Assembly: GCF_938030685.1 (NCBI RefSeq)
Contig: NZ_CALHHX010000188.1
Location: forward strand, 1-8,984
Reading direction: 5' to 3'
DNA: 8,984 nucleotides
From: an uncultured Campylobacter sp.
GTDB taxonomy: Bacteria > Campylobacterota > Campylobacteria > Campylobacterales > Campylobacteraceae
The notes under the pieces were generated by a model. That model searched no databases, was not told the DNA's origin, and was given only the letters and a program-made list of their open reading frames with translations. A program made the translations under genes and the position numbers. This document shows positions 1 through 6,405 of this stretch, piece after piece. How positions within the stretch are numbered: the stretch's first letter is position 1; each line of letters starts with the position of its first letter.

Positions 1-243
1 GAGGCGGCGCCCGCGAGAAATGCGCCCTCGCAATTCAAGTCCCCTTCCCGCCCCGATAGAAACGGAAATCACGGCATAAATTCCACAAGTCGTGGATTCG
101 GCGATAAAATTTTGAAATTTTATCTCTTAAAATATAATAAGTGTAGCATGCTTAGTAAGAGATGCGGCGTAAAATTTGAAATTCTGCAACGAAAACGGCG
201 TCTATGCAATGCCCGTTCTGCATCCGCGTCGCAAATTTTAAAT
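1..243. other. Left-edge DNA, no gene assigned
   Basis: The first ~80 bases are GC-rich and may be the tail of a gene cut by the window edge: all three plus frames are open at base 1, with stops at 57, 77 and 250, and at least one minus frame is also open. None gives a recognisable protein, so I cannot choose. From about 100 on the DNA is AT-rich. It holds a perfect 10-bp inverted repeat with a 2-base centre (103-112 and 115-124, GATAAAATTT / AAATTTTATC) and a 5-bp hairpin (82-86 / 92-96). These lie downstream of the leftward genes and could be a weak transcription end, but there is no T-run. Confidence 0.4.
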
Positions 244-592
244 TTAGGATAAAATTTTAATGGCTAGCCCCGCGCAAAATAGAAAAATCCCCGCATAGAT
301 CGCTAAAAACGGCGCGATTATCGCATAATGGATGATGAACTCGAAGAAATTGTAGGTCATGTGCTTGCTTTTGGGCTCTTTAAATTTTAATTCTAGCGGC
401 TCGTTCGAATCAAACGGCGTGTTGGAGCGCAAAATGTGCCTCGGGCTAAACATCCAGCGCACGAAATCTATTCTATTGCGCTGCATATAGTCTTTGCCGG
501 TGCCCAATACGCCGTTTATATAGCATGCAAAAGCCACCGAAAAACAAAATGAGCCCGATGTCGATCAGCTTATCGCTTATAAGGTATCCCAT
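244..592 (-). pseudogene. Small membrane protein, frameshifted near its N terminus
   Basis: A GTG-started frame from 537 encodes 97 residues ending in a hydrophobic helix (FLAIYAGIFLFCAGLAIKIL). A better ATG lies at 590-592 in another frame and gives MGYLISDKLIDIGLILFF before running out at 473-475. Removing one T from the T5 run (540-544 on the plus strand) joins the frames into a smooth N-terminal helix, IDIGLILFSVAFACYINGVL, followed by the remaining 95 or so residues. The repaired protein would have about 115 residues: an N-terminal helix, a basic and polar middle (KDYMQRNRIDFVRWMF) and a C-terminal helix. The gene starts 16 bases after the stop of the upstream membrane-protein gene, in the same direction, so they are probably co-transcribed. 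I do not recognise the family. It could be a sequencing slip, a recent mutation, or an intact shorter GTG-started gene. Confidence 0.6.
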
Positions 593-608
593 TCTTCAAA
601 TCTTTTGA

Positions 609-1232
609 TTAATATTTTTTCAAATTTTTAAAACCACAGATTGTAAAAATCAAACCCCAAGAACCAACGCCGCAACCGGCAATAAACCATAGAGAGAAAA
701 ATGTAATCCAAAAATACATCTTAATTTTCGAGGTAAAATATAGGTTAAAGCTTTTTAGCCCGAAGCTTATCTCTCCCATAGCCATTTCGCCGAAATAATA
801 ATATGTAGTTCCTAAATACCCCAAGAAAAACGTAAATATAATAGCGGGAATTCCTTTTGGAAAAACTTTTAAATCATAGATATTTGGCATATTGTAAAAA
901 CTAAGATAAATCATCAAAGCCGAGCAAACAATCACCCAAATCCACATAAAACTTACGTAAAAAGCTGTAACCTGGGGCATTGCGCTAATAGCTTCAAAGG
1001 CTTCGATATTCGGAAAAATTCCTTTCATAAATTTAACGAAACTAGCGCAAGCTTCGCTTTTATCTAAAACTTTTATCGGTATAAAAAACACCGATAAAGA
1101 TATAAGCGCATAAATAGGCATCGAATATTCTGCGAATTTAGAGAGCTTGGATTTTTCGCGGATTTTCGTAGGTCTCGAATCCCATTCGCGCAATTTGTGC
1201 TTTGGGGAATTTTCGTTTTCTAAATCGCTCAT
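609..1232 (-). CDS. Hypothetical four-helix inner-membrane protein
   Basis: This 207-residue protein has a charged, soluble N terminus (about 35 residues, rich in E, K and R) and then about four hydrophobic segments: near residues 36-55 (SMPIYALISLSVFFIPI), 95-115 (VSFMWIWVIVCSALMIYLSF), 128-150 (GIPAIIFTFFLGYLGTTYYY) and 180-202 (FWITFFSLWFIAGCGVG). I chose the ATG at 1230-1232 over the one at 1251-1253 because AAGGA (1241-1245) lies 8 bases before it. The first candidate has no ribosome site. It sits 66 bases after the transporter stop and 16 bases before the next small membrane gene. Base composition is lower in GC than the transporter. I do not recognise the family and assign no function. 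A link to the transporter is only positional. Confidence 0.75.
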   Translation of the reverse strand: MSDLENENSPKHKLREWDSRPTKIREKSKLSKFAEYSMPIYALISLSVFFIPIKVLDKSEACASFVKFMKGIFPNIEAFEAISAMPQVTAFYVSFMWIWVIVCSALMIYLSFYNMPNIYDLKVFPKGIPAIIFTFFLGYLGTTYYYFGEMAMGEISFGLKSFNLYFTSKIKMYFWITFFSLWFIAGCGVGSWGLIFTICGFKNLKKY

Positions 1233-1298
1233 ACAATCGATCCTTTTATTCATTGCAGATTAAATTTTTTAATCTCATACTTCGATGAAAAATTTAAC

Positions 1299-2612
1299 TC
1301 AAAACGAAATATGCATGCTTAGCGCGATTATGCAAAGTAACATCGCCAGCGGTACGTATAAAAAGCGCCCCGTATTGTACCAAAACGCGCCGTACTGCTT
1401 GGATGCACCCGAATTTACTTCATCTAAAATTTCATCTTTTTTGATCACCCAAAACCACGAAACCGCGCCGATGACCGCGCCGATCGGGATGATGTAGATC
1501 GATACGAAGTCCATCCACGGCCCCCATTTGACGATCGCTTCCATATTCACGCCCACGCCGAAGCAGATCACGCACAAAAGCACGAGCGTGCAGGTGCGGT
1601 TCAGGCGCGGAAATTTATGCATCAAGGACTCGGCGACGACTTCAAACATATTTTGAAGCGATGAAATTCCGCCGAAGATCACCGCCGTAAAGAGGATGAT
1701 CGCAAAAATTTGCCCGCCGATCATATCTTGTAAAATTTTAGGCAGCGTCACAAAAAGCAGCCCCGGACCCGCGGCGGGATCGGTGTGATACGCAAAGACC
1801 GCCGGGATCATCACGAGCGCGGCCACCATCGCCGCAAGCGTGTCGAAAAACGCCGTATTTTTGGCAGCCGAGACGACATCTTCGTTTTTAGGCAGATACG
1901 CGCCGTAGACGATCATACCCGAGCCCGTGATCGAAAGCGAGAAAAACGCCTGTCCCATCGCAGAGATCCACACCATCGGATCGCTAAGCTTGCCGAAATC
2001 GGGCGTGAATAGAAATTTATACCCAGCGCCCGAGCCCGGTAGCATGGCGACCTTGACCGCAAGCACCGCAAAAAGGATAAAAAATAGCGGCATCATGATT
2101 TTGTTGGTTTTTTCGATACTGTGCGCGCCGAAAAACAGTGTAAAAAGCGTGCCCGCAACGACGATAAAGTGAAACGGCACGACCGAATACGGCGTTAGCG
2201 CGAAGGATTCAAACCAAGTGTTCGTATCCACGCTCATCAGCGAACCGTCTATGGCCTGCGCTAGGGCTTTAAGCACGTATGAGATGATGACTGCGTAGCC
2301 GATCGCAATACACAGCGAGCCCGCAAGCGGCAGCCAGCCGATGATCCTGCCGACGGTGCCGAGCCCGCGGCTTTTCCACGCGTATTCGTAAGAGCCCAGA
2401 GTGCCGGTTCTGGCGCGGCGTCCGATCGCGTACTCGGCGCTAAGTCCCGCGTAGGAAAACAGCGCTATAAAAAATAGATAGATCAGCAAAAACGCGCCCC
2501 CGCCGTTCGTGCCGAGTTTGTAGGGGAAGCCCCAAACGTTTGCCATACCCACGGCAGAGCCCACGCAGGCGATGATGAAAGCCCAACGCGACGAGAAACT
2601 TCGTTTATTCAT
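1299..2612 (-). CDS. Sodium-dependent transporter, NSS (neurotransmitter:sodium symporter) family
   Basis: A 437-residue integral membrane protein, normal for bacterial NSS members, which bring amino acids or related small solutes into the cell with Na+. Family marks are visible. The TM1 block GSAVGMANVWGFP followed by TNGGGAF (residues 18-41) matches the unwound helix that binds substrate and Na+ in LeuT-type proteins. TM6 (221-240) has FFSLSITGSG, and TM8 carries FGGISSLQNMFE (313-324), where small hydroxyl residues line the Na2 site. About eleven hydrophobic segments are present, as in many bacterial members that lack TM12. I prefer the ATG at 2610-2612 because AGGGG (2620-2624) lies 7 bases upstream; the ATG at 2616-2618 is too close to it. 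The substrate cannot be told. It is the first gene of the leftward group. Confidence 0.93.
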   Translation of the reverse strand: MNKRSFSSRWAFIIACVGSAVGMANVWGFPYKLGTNGGGAFLLIYLFFIALFSYAGLSAEYAIGRRARTGTLGSYEYAWKSRGLGTVGRIIGWLPLAGSLCIAIGYAVIISYVLKALAQAIDGSLMSVDTNTWFESFALTPYSVVPFHFIVVAGTLFTLFFGAHSIEKTNKIMMPLFFILFAVLAVKVAMLPGSGAGYKFLFTPDFGKLSDPMVWISAMGQAFFSLSITGSGMIVYGAYLPKNEDVVSAAKNTAFFDTLAAMVAALVMIPAVFAYHTDPAAGPGLLFVTLPKILQDMIGGQIFAIILFTAVIFGGISSLQNMFEVVAESLMHKFPRLNRTCTLVLLCVICFGVGVNMEAIVKWGPWMDFVSIYIIPIGAVIGAVSWFWVIKKDEILDEVNSGASKQYGAFWYNTGRFLYVPLAMLLCIIALSMHISF

Positions 2613-2618
2613 TTGCAT

Positions 2619-2926
2619 ACCCCTATTTAAATTTGCGTTATGGTAGCAAAAAAGTATTTAAATTTTATTTATTGTGCGTAGGATTTGGGCTACAGAGCGG
2701 TAAAATTTTAGGGCATTTTGGGTTTGAGCTTGCAGAATTTTGAGCAAGCAAATTTTAAATAGTTAAATTTCACTCATAAAATTTTAAAGAGTGCGCAAAA
2801 TTTAAGCGAGTTAAAATTCGGCGCGATAAATCTGAGCGAGCTGAAATTTATCGCATGTCGAAATTTAAACCGCTTTTTGGCTAAATTTAAGTTAAAAACG
2901 CTATAATCCCGTTTCTTTTATTTCGT
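2619..2926. other. Divergent intergenic spacer with hairpins
   Basis: This stretch separates the leftward transporter from the rightward tRNA-Arg. It has no gene. It holds an imperfect hairpin (CACTC 2771-2775 with GAGTG 2789-2793) and a 9-bp perfect stem (GCGATAAAT 2823-2831 with ATTTATCGC 2846-2854). Two related copies of AGCGAGYTRAAATT begin 30 bases apart, at 2805 and 2835. The rest is the AAATTT-rich DNA common between genes here. No clear promoter for the transporter was seen on the minus strand. The hairpins could be regulatory or simply drifted repeats. Confidence 0.5.
2902..2907 (+). promoter_or_regulatory. -10 box of the tRNA-Arg promoter
   Basis: A perfect TATAAT inside CGCTATAATCC, 19 bases before the mature tRNA start, fits a start point a few bases upstream of the tRNA. 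A weak TTGGCT lies at 2877-2882, 19 bases away; -35 boxes are often poor in Campylobacter. Confidence 0.7.
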
Positions 2927-3003
2927 GCGCTCGTAGCTCAGCTGGATAGAGCATTTGATTGCGGTTCAAAAGGTCGGGGATTCGAATTCCTCCGGGCGCA
3001 CCA
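2927..3003 (+). tRNA. tRNA-Arg (anticodon GCG)
   Basis: A full cloverleaf of 77 bases with CCA encoded. The acceptor stem GCGCTCG pairs with CGGGCGC (one G-T pair). The D arm is GCTC/GAGC. The anticodon stem TTTGA/TCAAA encloses the loop TTGCGGT, giving anticodon GCG for CGC and CGU arginine codons. The T arm is GGGGA-TTCGAAT-TCCTC, followed by A and CCA. Many bacteria read these codons with an ACG anticodon edited to inosine; this one has a G at position 34 and would not need that edit. It has its own promoter, and no terminator separates it from the promoter of aguA, which follows directly. Confidence 0.96.
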
Positions 3004-3023
3004 TCTACAAATATTTTTTTCGC

Positions 3024-3029
3024 TATAAT
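3024..3029 (+). promoter_or_regulatory. -10 box of the aguA-aguB operon
   Basis: A perfect TATAAT, 27 bases before the aguA start codon and 20 bases after the tRNA-Arg end. The 11 bases CGCTATAATCC are identical to those of the tRNA promoter. A T-run (3014-3020) precedes it; no -35 box is visible. Read-through from the tRNA promoter is also possible. Confidence 0.6.
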
Positions 3030-3056
3030 CCGTGAAATTTTAATCTTGGAGCAAAA

Positions 3057-4049
3057 ATGAGAGCATTCGCCGAATGGGAAGAGCAAGAGGCGCTTTTGGC
3101 GTCTTTGCCGCACGCAGGTACCGACTGGGCGCCGTATTTAGGCGAGATACGGGCGGCTTATCGCGACTTTATCGCCGCCGCAGCGAGGTTTGAGCCGGTC
3201 GTCGCGATCGCGCCGAGCCGCGAGGATTTTGAGCAAATTTGTGGCGGCTTAGCAAACGTCAGCTTCGCGCAAATCGATACCGACGATACGTGGATCCGCG
3301 ATTACGGAGCGATCGACGTAGAGGAGGGCGGCAAAATCACGGGGCTAAATTTTCGTTTCAACGCCTGGGGCGGTAAATTTGCAAGCGCCAAAGACGACGC
3401 GTTAAATTCAAAATTTTACGCCGCGAACGCCCGCCCGCTGCGAGACGTAGATCTGATCTTAGAAGGTGGCAGCGTCGATTTTGACGGCGCGGGCACGATG
3501 TTAACTACCAGCACGTGTTTGCTAAACGAAAATCGCAACTCGCTAAGCAAGGCCGAGCTGGATGCGCGGCTGCGTGAAATTTTCGACCTAAAAAACATAA
3601 TCTGGCTGGGACGCGGCTTTATAAAAGGCGATGATACCGACAGCCACATCGATACCCTCGCGCGCTTTCTAAGCCCGCGCACTGTGGCTATTTCGTCGTG
3701 CGACGATCTGAGCGATCTGCATTACGCGGAGCTTGGTGCGATGAAGGATGAAATTTCATCGCTCGGATACGACGTGATCGAGCTGCCGATCCCGCGTGCG
3801 ATCTTTTATCGGGGGCGCAGGCTGCCCGCGACTTACGCAAATTTCGTCTTTTTAAACGGCGCGCTCATCGTGCCTACCTACGCAGACCCCGCAGATCCGC
3901 ACGATCCAAACCGCGCCGCGGACGAGCTGGCGCTGTCGCGTCTGCGAGCAGCGTGCGCGGATCGCGAAGTAGTGGGAGTAAATGCGCGCGTTTTCATTCG
4001 CCAAAACGGCTCGCTGCATTGCTCGTGCATGAATAAATTTAAACTTTAA
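3057..4049 (+). CDS. aguA: Agmatine deiminase (agmatine iminohydrolase)
   Basis: A 330-residue cytoplasmic enzyme of the guanidine-modifying, peptidylarginine-deiminase-type family. It hydrolyses agmatine to N-carbamoylputrescine and ammonia. Signature blocks appear in order: FAEWEEQEALL at the N terminus, DDTWIRDYG (76-84) with the substrate-binding aspartates, FNAWGGKF (101-108), LEGGSVDFDG (135-144), DTDSHIDTLARF (193-204) with the catalytic His197, and GSLHCSCMN (318-326) near the C terminus, where Cys322 is the likely nucleophile. Length is slightly below plant and Pseudomonas enzymes but usual for Campylobacterota. The ATG has GGAG at 3048-3051. It is followed after 20 bases by aguB, the enzyme for the next step, which strengthens the assignment over a general peptidylarginine deiminase. 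No arginine decarboxylase is in the window, so the source of agmatine is unseen. Confidence 0.92.
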   Translation: MRAFAEWEEQEALLASLPHAGTDWAPYLGEIRAAYRDFIAAAARFEPVVAIAPSREDFEQICGGLANVSFAQIDTDDTWIRDYGAIDVEEGGKITGLNFRFNAWGGKFASAKDDALNSKFYAANARPLRDVDLILEGGSVDFDGAGTMLTTSTCLLNENRNSLSKAELDARLREIFDLKNIIWLGRGFIKGDDTDSHIDTLARFLSPRTVAISSCDDLSDLHYAELGAMKDEISSLGYDVIELPIPRAIFYRGRRLPATYANFVFLNGALIVPTYADPADPHDPNRAADELALSRLRAACADREVVGVNARVFIRQNGSLHCSCMNKFKL

Positions 4050-4069
4050 ATTTAGATCGAAGGGAAAAT

Positions 4070-5242
4070 ATGAAAATTCTAAAAGTTGGACTGATTTCGC
4101 ATAAATTTGAAGGCACCAAGGCGCGCACGATAGCGCGTAGTATCGAGCTCATCGCGCGCGCAGCGGCGAAGGGCGCGCAATTAATCGTTTTGCAAGAGCT
4201 TCATCAGACGCATTATTTTTGCCAGCGCGAAAATACCGAAAATTTCGACTATGCGCAGGATTTCGAGCGCGATTTGCGGCTGTGGAGCGAGGTAGCGAAG
4301 AGATTTGGCGTCGTGCTGGTAAGCTCACTTTTCGAGCATCGCGCCGCGGGGCTGTATCACAACACCGCCGTGGTCTTCGAGCGCGACGGCTCTATCGCGG
4401 GGCGGTACCGTAAGATGCACATACCCGACGATCCGCAGTTTTACGAAAAATTTTATTTCACGCCGGGCGATCTGGGCTTTGAGCCCATAGATACGAGCGT
4501 GGGGCGGCTCGGCGTGCTGGTGTGCTGGGATCAGTGGTATCCAGAAGCGGCGCGCGCGATGGTGCTACGCGGTGCCGAGCTGCTCATATATCCGACCGCG
4601 ATCGGGTGGTTCGACGGCGACGGCGAGGACGAAAAAGCGCGCCAGCTGGAGGCCTGGGTCGCGGTACAGCGCGGGCATGCGGTGGCAAACTCCCTGCCCG
4701 TAATCGCCGTAAATCGCGTGGGCTTTGAGAGCGCCGCTCTGAGCGAGGTCTCGCCGGATGAAATTTTATCTGGGGGCGAAGCAAATTTGAATATGCGCGA
4801 TAAAATTTCACGCTCCACGGATGCGAGCGGCGAGAGTAAAATTTTAAGCGAGGGCGGAATTTTATCTTTTAATAACGGGGCGCTAACGGGTAGCGACAAA
4901 ATGGCGATCGGCGGCGAAATTTTGCCCGCGAAAAATGAGGCGGCGCGAGAGAATTTAAAAATTTCGATAGAGATCAAATTTAACGGCGAAACTTTAGAGG
5001 TGCTGCCGAATAAACAGCGCGTAGATCAGCTTGTCAGCGAAGAGGGGATTAGGTTTTGGGGCAATAGCTTTGTTTTCGGCGCGCAGGGCGAACAGCTATT
5101 TCGCGCAAATAGCACCGATGAGCTATGTGAAGTCGTAACCATCGATATGCAAAGATGCGAAAACGTTCGCCGCTGGTGGCCGTTTTTGCGAGATAGACGC
5201 GTAGAGGAGTATGGAATTCTCACGAAGAGATACGGGCTGTAG
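4070..5242 (+). CDS. aguB: N-carbamoylputrescine amidase with a long internal insertion
   Basis: A nitrilase-superfamily enzyme that hydrolyses N-carbamoylputrescine to putrescine, CO2 and ammonia, completing the route begun by AguA. The catalytic triad is visible: Glu43 in VLQELHQTHYF, Lys115 in YRKMHIPDD, and Cys152 in GVLVCWDQWYPE. Ribosome site AAGGGA is at 4060-4065. The protein has 390 residues against about 290 for the family. The extra length sits in one place: conserved VIAVNRVGFE (211-220) should lead within about ten residues to IRFWGNSFVFG (327-337), but here about 106 residues lie between (bases 4730-5047). They are low in conserved character, rich in S, G, E and K, and encoded by DNA with repeated AAATTTTA motifs. 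The C terminus (ENVRRWWPFLRDRR) is normal for the family. The reading frame is intact, so the enzyme may still fold with the insert as a surface loop. Confidence 0.93.
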   Translation: MKILKVGLISHKFEGTKARTIARSIELIARAAAKGAQLIVLQELHQTHYFCQRENTENFDYAQDFERDLRLWSEVAKRFGVVLVSSLFEHRAAGLYHNTAVVFERDGSIAGRYRKMHIPDDPQFYEKFYFTPGDLGFEPIDTSVGRLGVLVCWDQWYPEAARAMVLRGAELLIYPTAIGWFDGDGEDEKARQLEAWVAVQRGHAVANSLPVIAVNRVGFESAALSEVSPDEILSGGEANLNMRDKISRSTDASGESKILSEGGILSFNNGALTGSDKMAIGGEILPAKNEAARENLKISIEIKFNGETLEVLPNKQRVDQLVSEEGIRFWGNSFVFGAQGEQLFRANSTDELCEVVTIDMQRCENVRRWWPFLRDRRVEEYGILTKRYGL

Positions 5243-5291
5243 CATTCTGTATCTCGAATAGACATATGGTTTATCGGACGCGCACAGAATG
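5243..5291 (+). terminator. Inverted repeat just after aguB
   Basis: An 8-bp perfect repeat, CATTCTGT (5243-5250) and ACAGAATG (5284-5291), starts directly after the TAG stop. The 33-base loop and missing T-run are unlike a standard intrinsic terminator. It may mark or protect the 3' end of the aguAB message. Confidence 0.3.
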
Positions 5292-5433
5292 AAAGCAAAT
5301 AATTTTTATGGTATCAATGTGTAGAGGCGCCGCCGAAATACATCAATAGACCAAATTGGTTTAAAATTTCGATTTTGAAATGCCCGCAAAATCGGACTTT
5401 GTAAATAAATTGTAAAAAATTTGCCAAAAACTA

Positions 5434-5462
5434 TTGACAATTTTTAAATTTTTCTCTATAAT
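5434..5462 (+). promoter_or_regulatory. Consensus sigma-70 promoter of the pilin gene
   Basis: TTGACA (5434-5439) and TATAAT (5457-5462) are both perfect and exactly 17 bases apart, with an AT-rich spacer. This is unusually good for Campylobacter DNA, where a -35 box is rarely conserved. The start point should fall near 5468-5471, giving a leader of about 50 bases. Confidence 0.88.
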
Positions 5463-5474
5463 TACGCCAAGTTT

Positions 5475-5490
5475 CGCATATAGGTATGCG
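5475..5490 (+). promoter_or_regulatory. Leader hairpin of the pilin mRNA
   Basis: CGCATA and TATGCG form a perfect 6-bp stem with the 4-base loop TAGG, within a few bases of the predicted transcript start. Such 5'-end hairpins can protect abundant mRNAs from degradation. It leaves the ribosome site AAGGAG (5506-5511) free. The function is inferred. Confidence 0.5.
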
Positions 5491-5517
5491 GGATGAATTT
5501 TATATAAGGAGTAAACC

Positions 5518-6021
5518 ATGAAAAAAGGTTTTACTATGATCGAGTTGATCTTCGTTATCGTTATTTTAGGTATCTTGGCAGCTGTTGCTATTCCAAGACT
5601 TGCAGCTACTCGTGATGATGCTGAGATCGCAAAAGCTGGTACTAATGTTACCACGATTGTATCGGATCTTGGCTCTTATTATACATCACAAGCGAAATTT
5701 GCTAACGATCTTAAGTCTATGACAAATGTAGCAATAGATCCAGGTACAGGTTTTGTTGGTGAACTTAAGTCCGGTGGTAAAAAGTGCTTAAAAGTTACAT
5801 TGAAAGATTCTGTTGCTGCGAATGGTACTGCTGGTATTGTTCCTGCTTATTTAAAAGTAGAGCAAGGTGCTGATAGTGGTGCTTCAATCTGCACTAAGCT
5901 ATATGCGGATCCTTCAATTATAGATATCTTAAATAAGAAATTTAAGTATGTAGATAATGTAGATGGTACTGAAAAAGAACTTGATGGTTTTGCAATTAGC
6001 GGTGTTGCTGTAGTTAAATAA
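5518..6021 (+). CDS. Type IV pilin-like protein (class III signal peptide)
   Basis: A 167-residue prepilin. The short leader MKKG is followed by FTMIELIFVIVILGILAAVAIPRL: cleavage by the prepilin peptidase after Gly4, N-methylated Phe, and Glu5 of the mature chain (Glu9 here), then the hydrophobic helix that packs the filament core. The C-terminal globular part has two cysteines (90 and 125) that may form the disulfide usual in pilins. It could be a major pilin or a pseudopilin of a type II secretion or DNA-uptake system; assembly genes are not in the window. It stands alone, with its own strong promoter, an AAGGAG site 6 bases before the ATG, and a terminator. Codons are mostly T-ending (GGT, GCT, GAT), unlike the GCG/CGC-rich aguAB genes, which fits high expression, though foreign origin is possible. 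Confidence 0.92.
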   Translation: MKKGFTMIELIFVIVILGILAAVAIPRLAATRDDAEIAKAGTNVTTIVSDLGSYYTSQAKFANDLKSMTNVAIDPGTGFVGELKSGGKKCLKVTLKDSVAANGTAGIVPAYLKVEQGADSGASICTKLYADPSIIDILNKKFKYVDNVDGTEKELDGFAISGVAVVK

Positions 6022-6045
6022 GTTAATATTTAACTTATAATATAG

Positions 6046-6073
6046 GGGTCTAACTTTATGTTAGACCCTTTTT
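6046..6073 (+). terminator. Intrinsic terminator of the pilin gene
   Basis: A 9-bp perfect stem, GGGTCTAAC (6046-6054) and GTTAGACCC (6060-6068), with the loop TTTAT, followed by five Ts (6069-6073). It lies 24 bases after the stop codon. A second AT-rich perfect repeat (TAAGTTAA 6019-6026 / TTAACTTA 6030-6037) overlaps the stop codon itself. Confidence 0.93.
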
Positions 6074-6200
6074 ACGTTTATAAGTACAAAAATAATATTT
6101 TTATAAGTATTATTTTATATTTGAAATTATTAAATCTAATTTAAATATAACTTTTAATTTTTTAAATATTTTTATTTGAGTATTACTTCAAAGATTAGTG

Positions 6201-6206
6201 TATATT
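6201..6206 (+). promoter_or_regulatory. Likely -10 box of the tRNA-Gln / tRNA-fMet unit
   Basis: TATATT, 12 bases before the mature tRNA-Gln, preceded by very AT-rich DNA without a clear -35 box. The position is right for a tRNA promoter, but the sequence is only a fair match and other AT-rich hexamers lie near. Confidence 0.4.
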
Positions 6207-6218
6207 TTAGTTTTAAAT

Positions 6219-6293
6219 TGGGGTATAGCCAAGCGGCAAGGCAATTGGTTTTGGTCCAATCATTCGGAGGTTCGAATCCTCCTACCCCATCCA
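6219..6293 (+). tRNA. tRNA-Gln (anticodon TTG)
   Basis: A cloverleaf of 75 bases with CCA encoded. The acceptor stem TGGGGTA pairs with TACCCCA. The anticodon stem ATTGG/CCAAT holds the loop TTTTGGT, anticodon TTG, reading CAA and CAG. The T arm is GGAGG-TTCGAAT-CCTCC, and the discriminator base is T. It is 37 bases upstream of tRNA-fMet and probably in the same transcript. Confidence 0.96.
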
Positions 6294-6330
6294 TTTGGAG
6301 AATTTAAAAATTTATTCGCACTTCTTGTAT

Positions 6331-6405
<75 letters not shown>

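Noticed and set aside
1..252. Plus-strand frame open from the left edge to a stop at 250-252
   Set aside because: The predicted protein is basic, repetitive and unlike a real C terminus in its last half; it runs into the convergent gene, and other frames are also open over the first part. Not called as a gene.
1785..2172. Plus-strand frames opposite the NSS transporter
   Set aside because: Arg- and His-rich products typical of the shadow of a GC-rich gene; the minus-strand protein is clearly the real one.
2927..4049. Functional link between tRNA-Arg and the agmatine (arginine-derived) operon
   Set aside because: Neighbourhood alone; nothing in the sequence suggests that one controls the other.
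4531..4977. A 148-codon minus-strand frame inside aguB
   Set aside because: Antisense of the conserved AguB catalytic region and insert; no ribosome site or recognisable protein.
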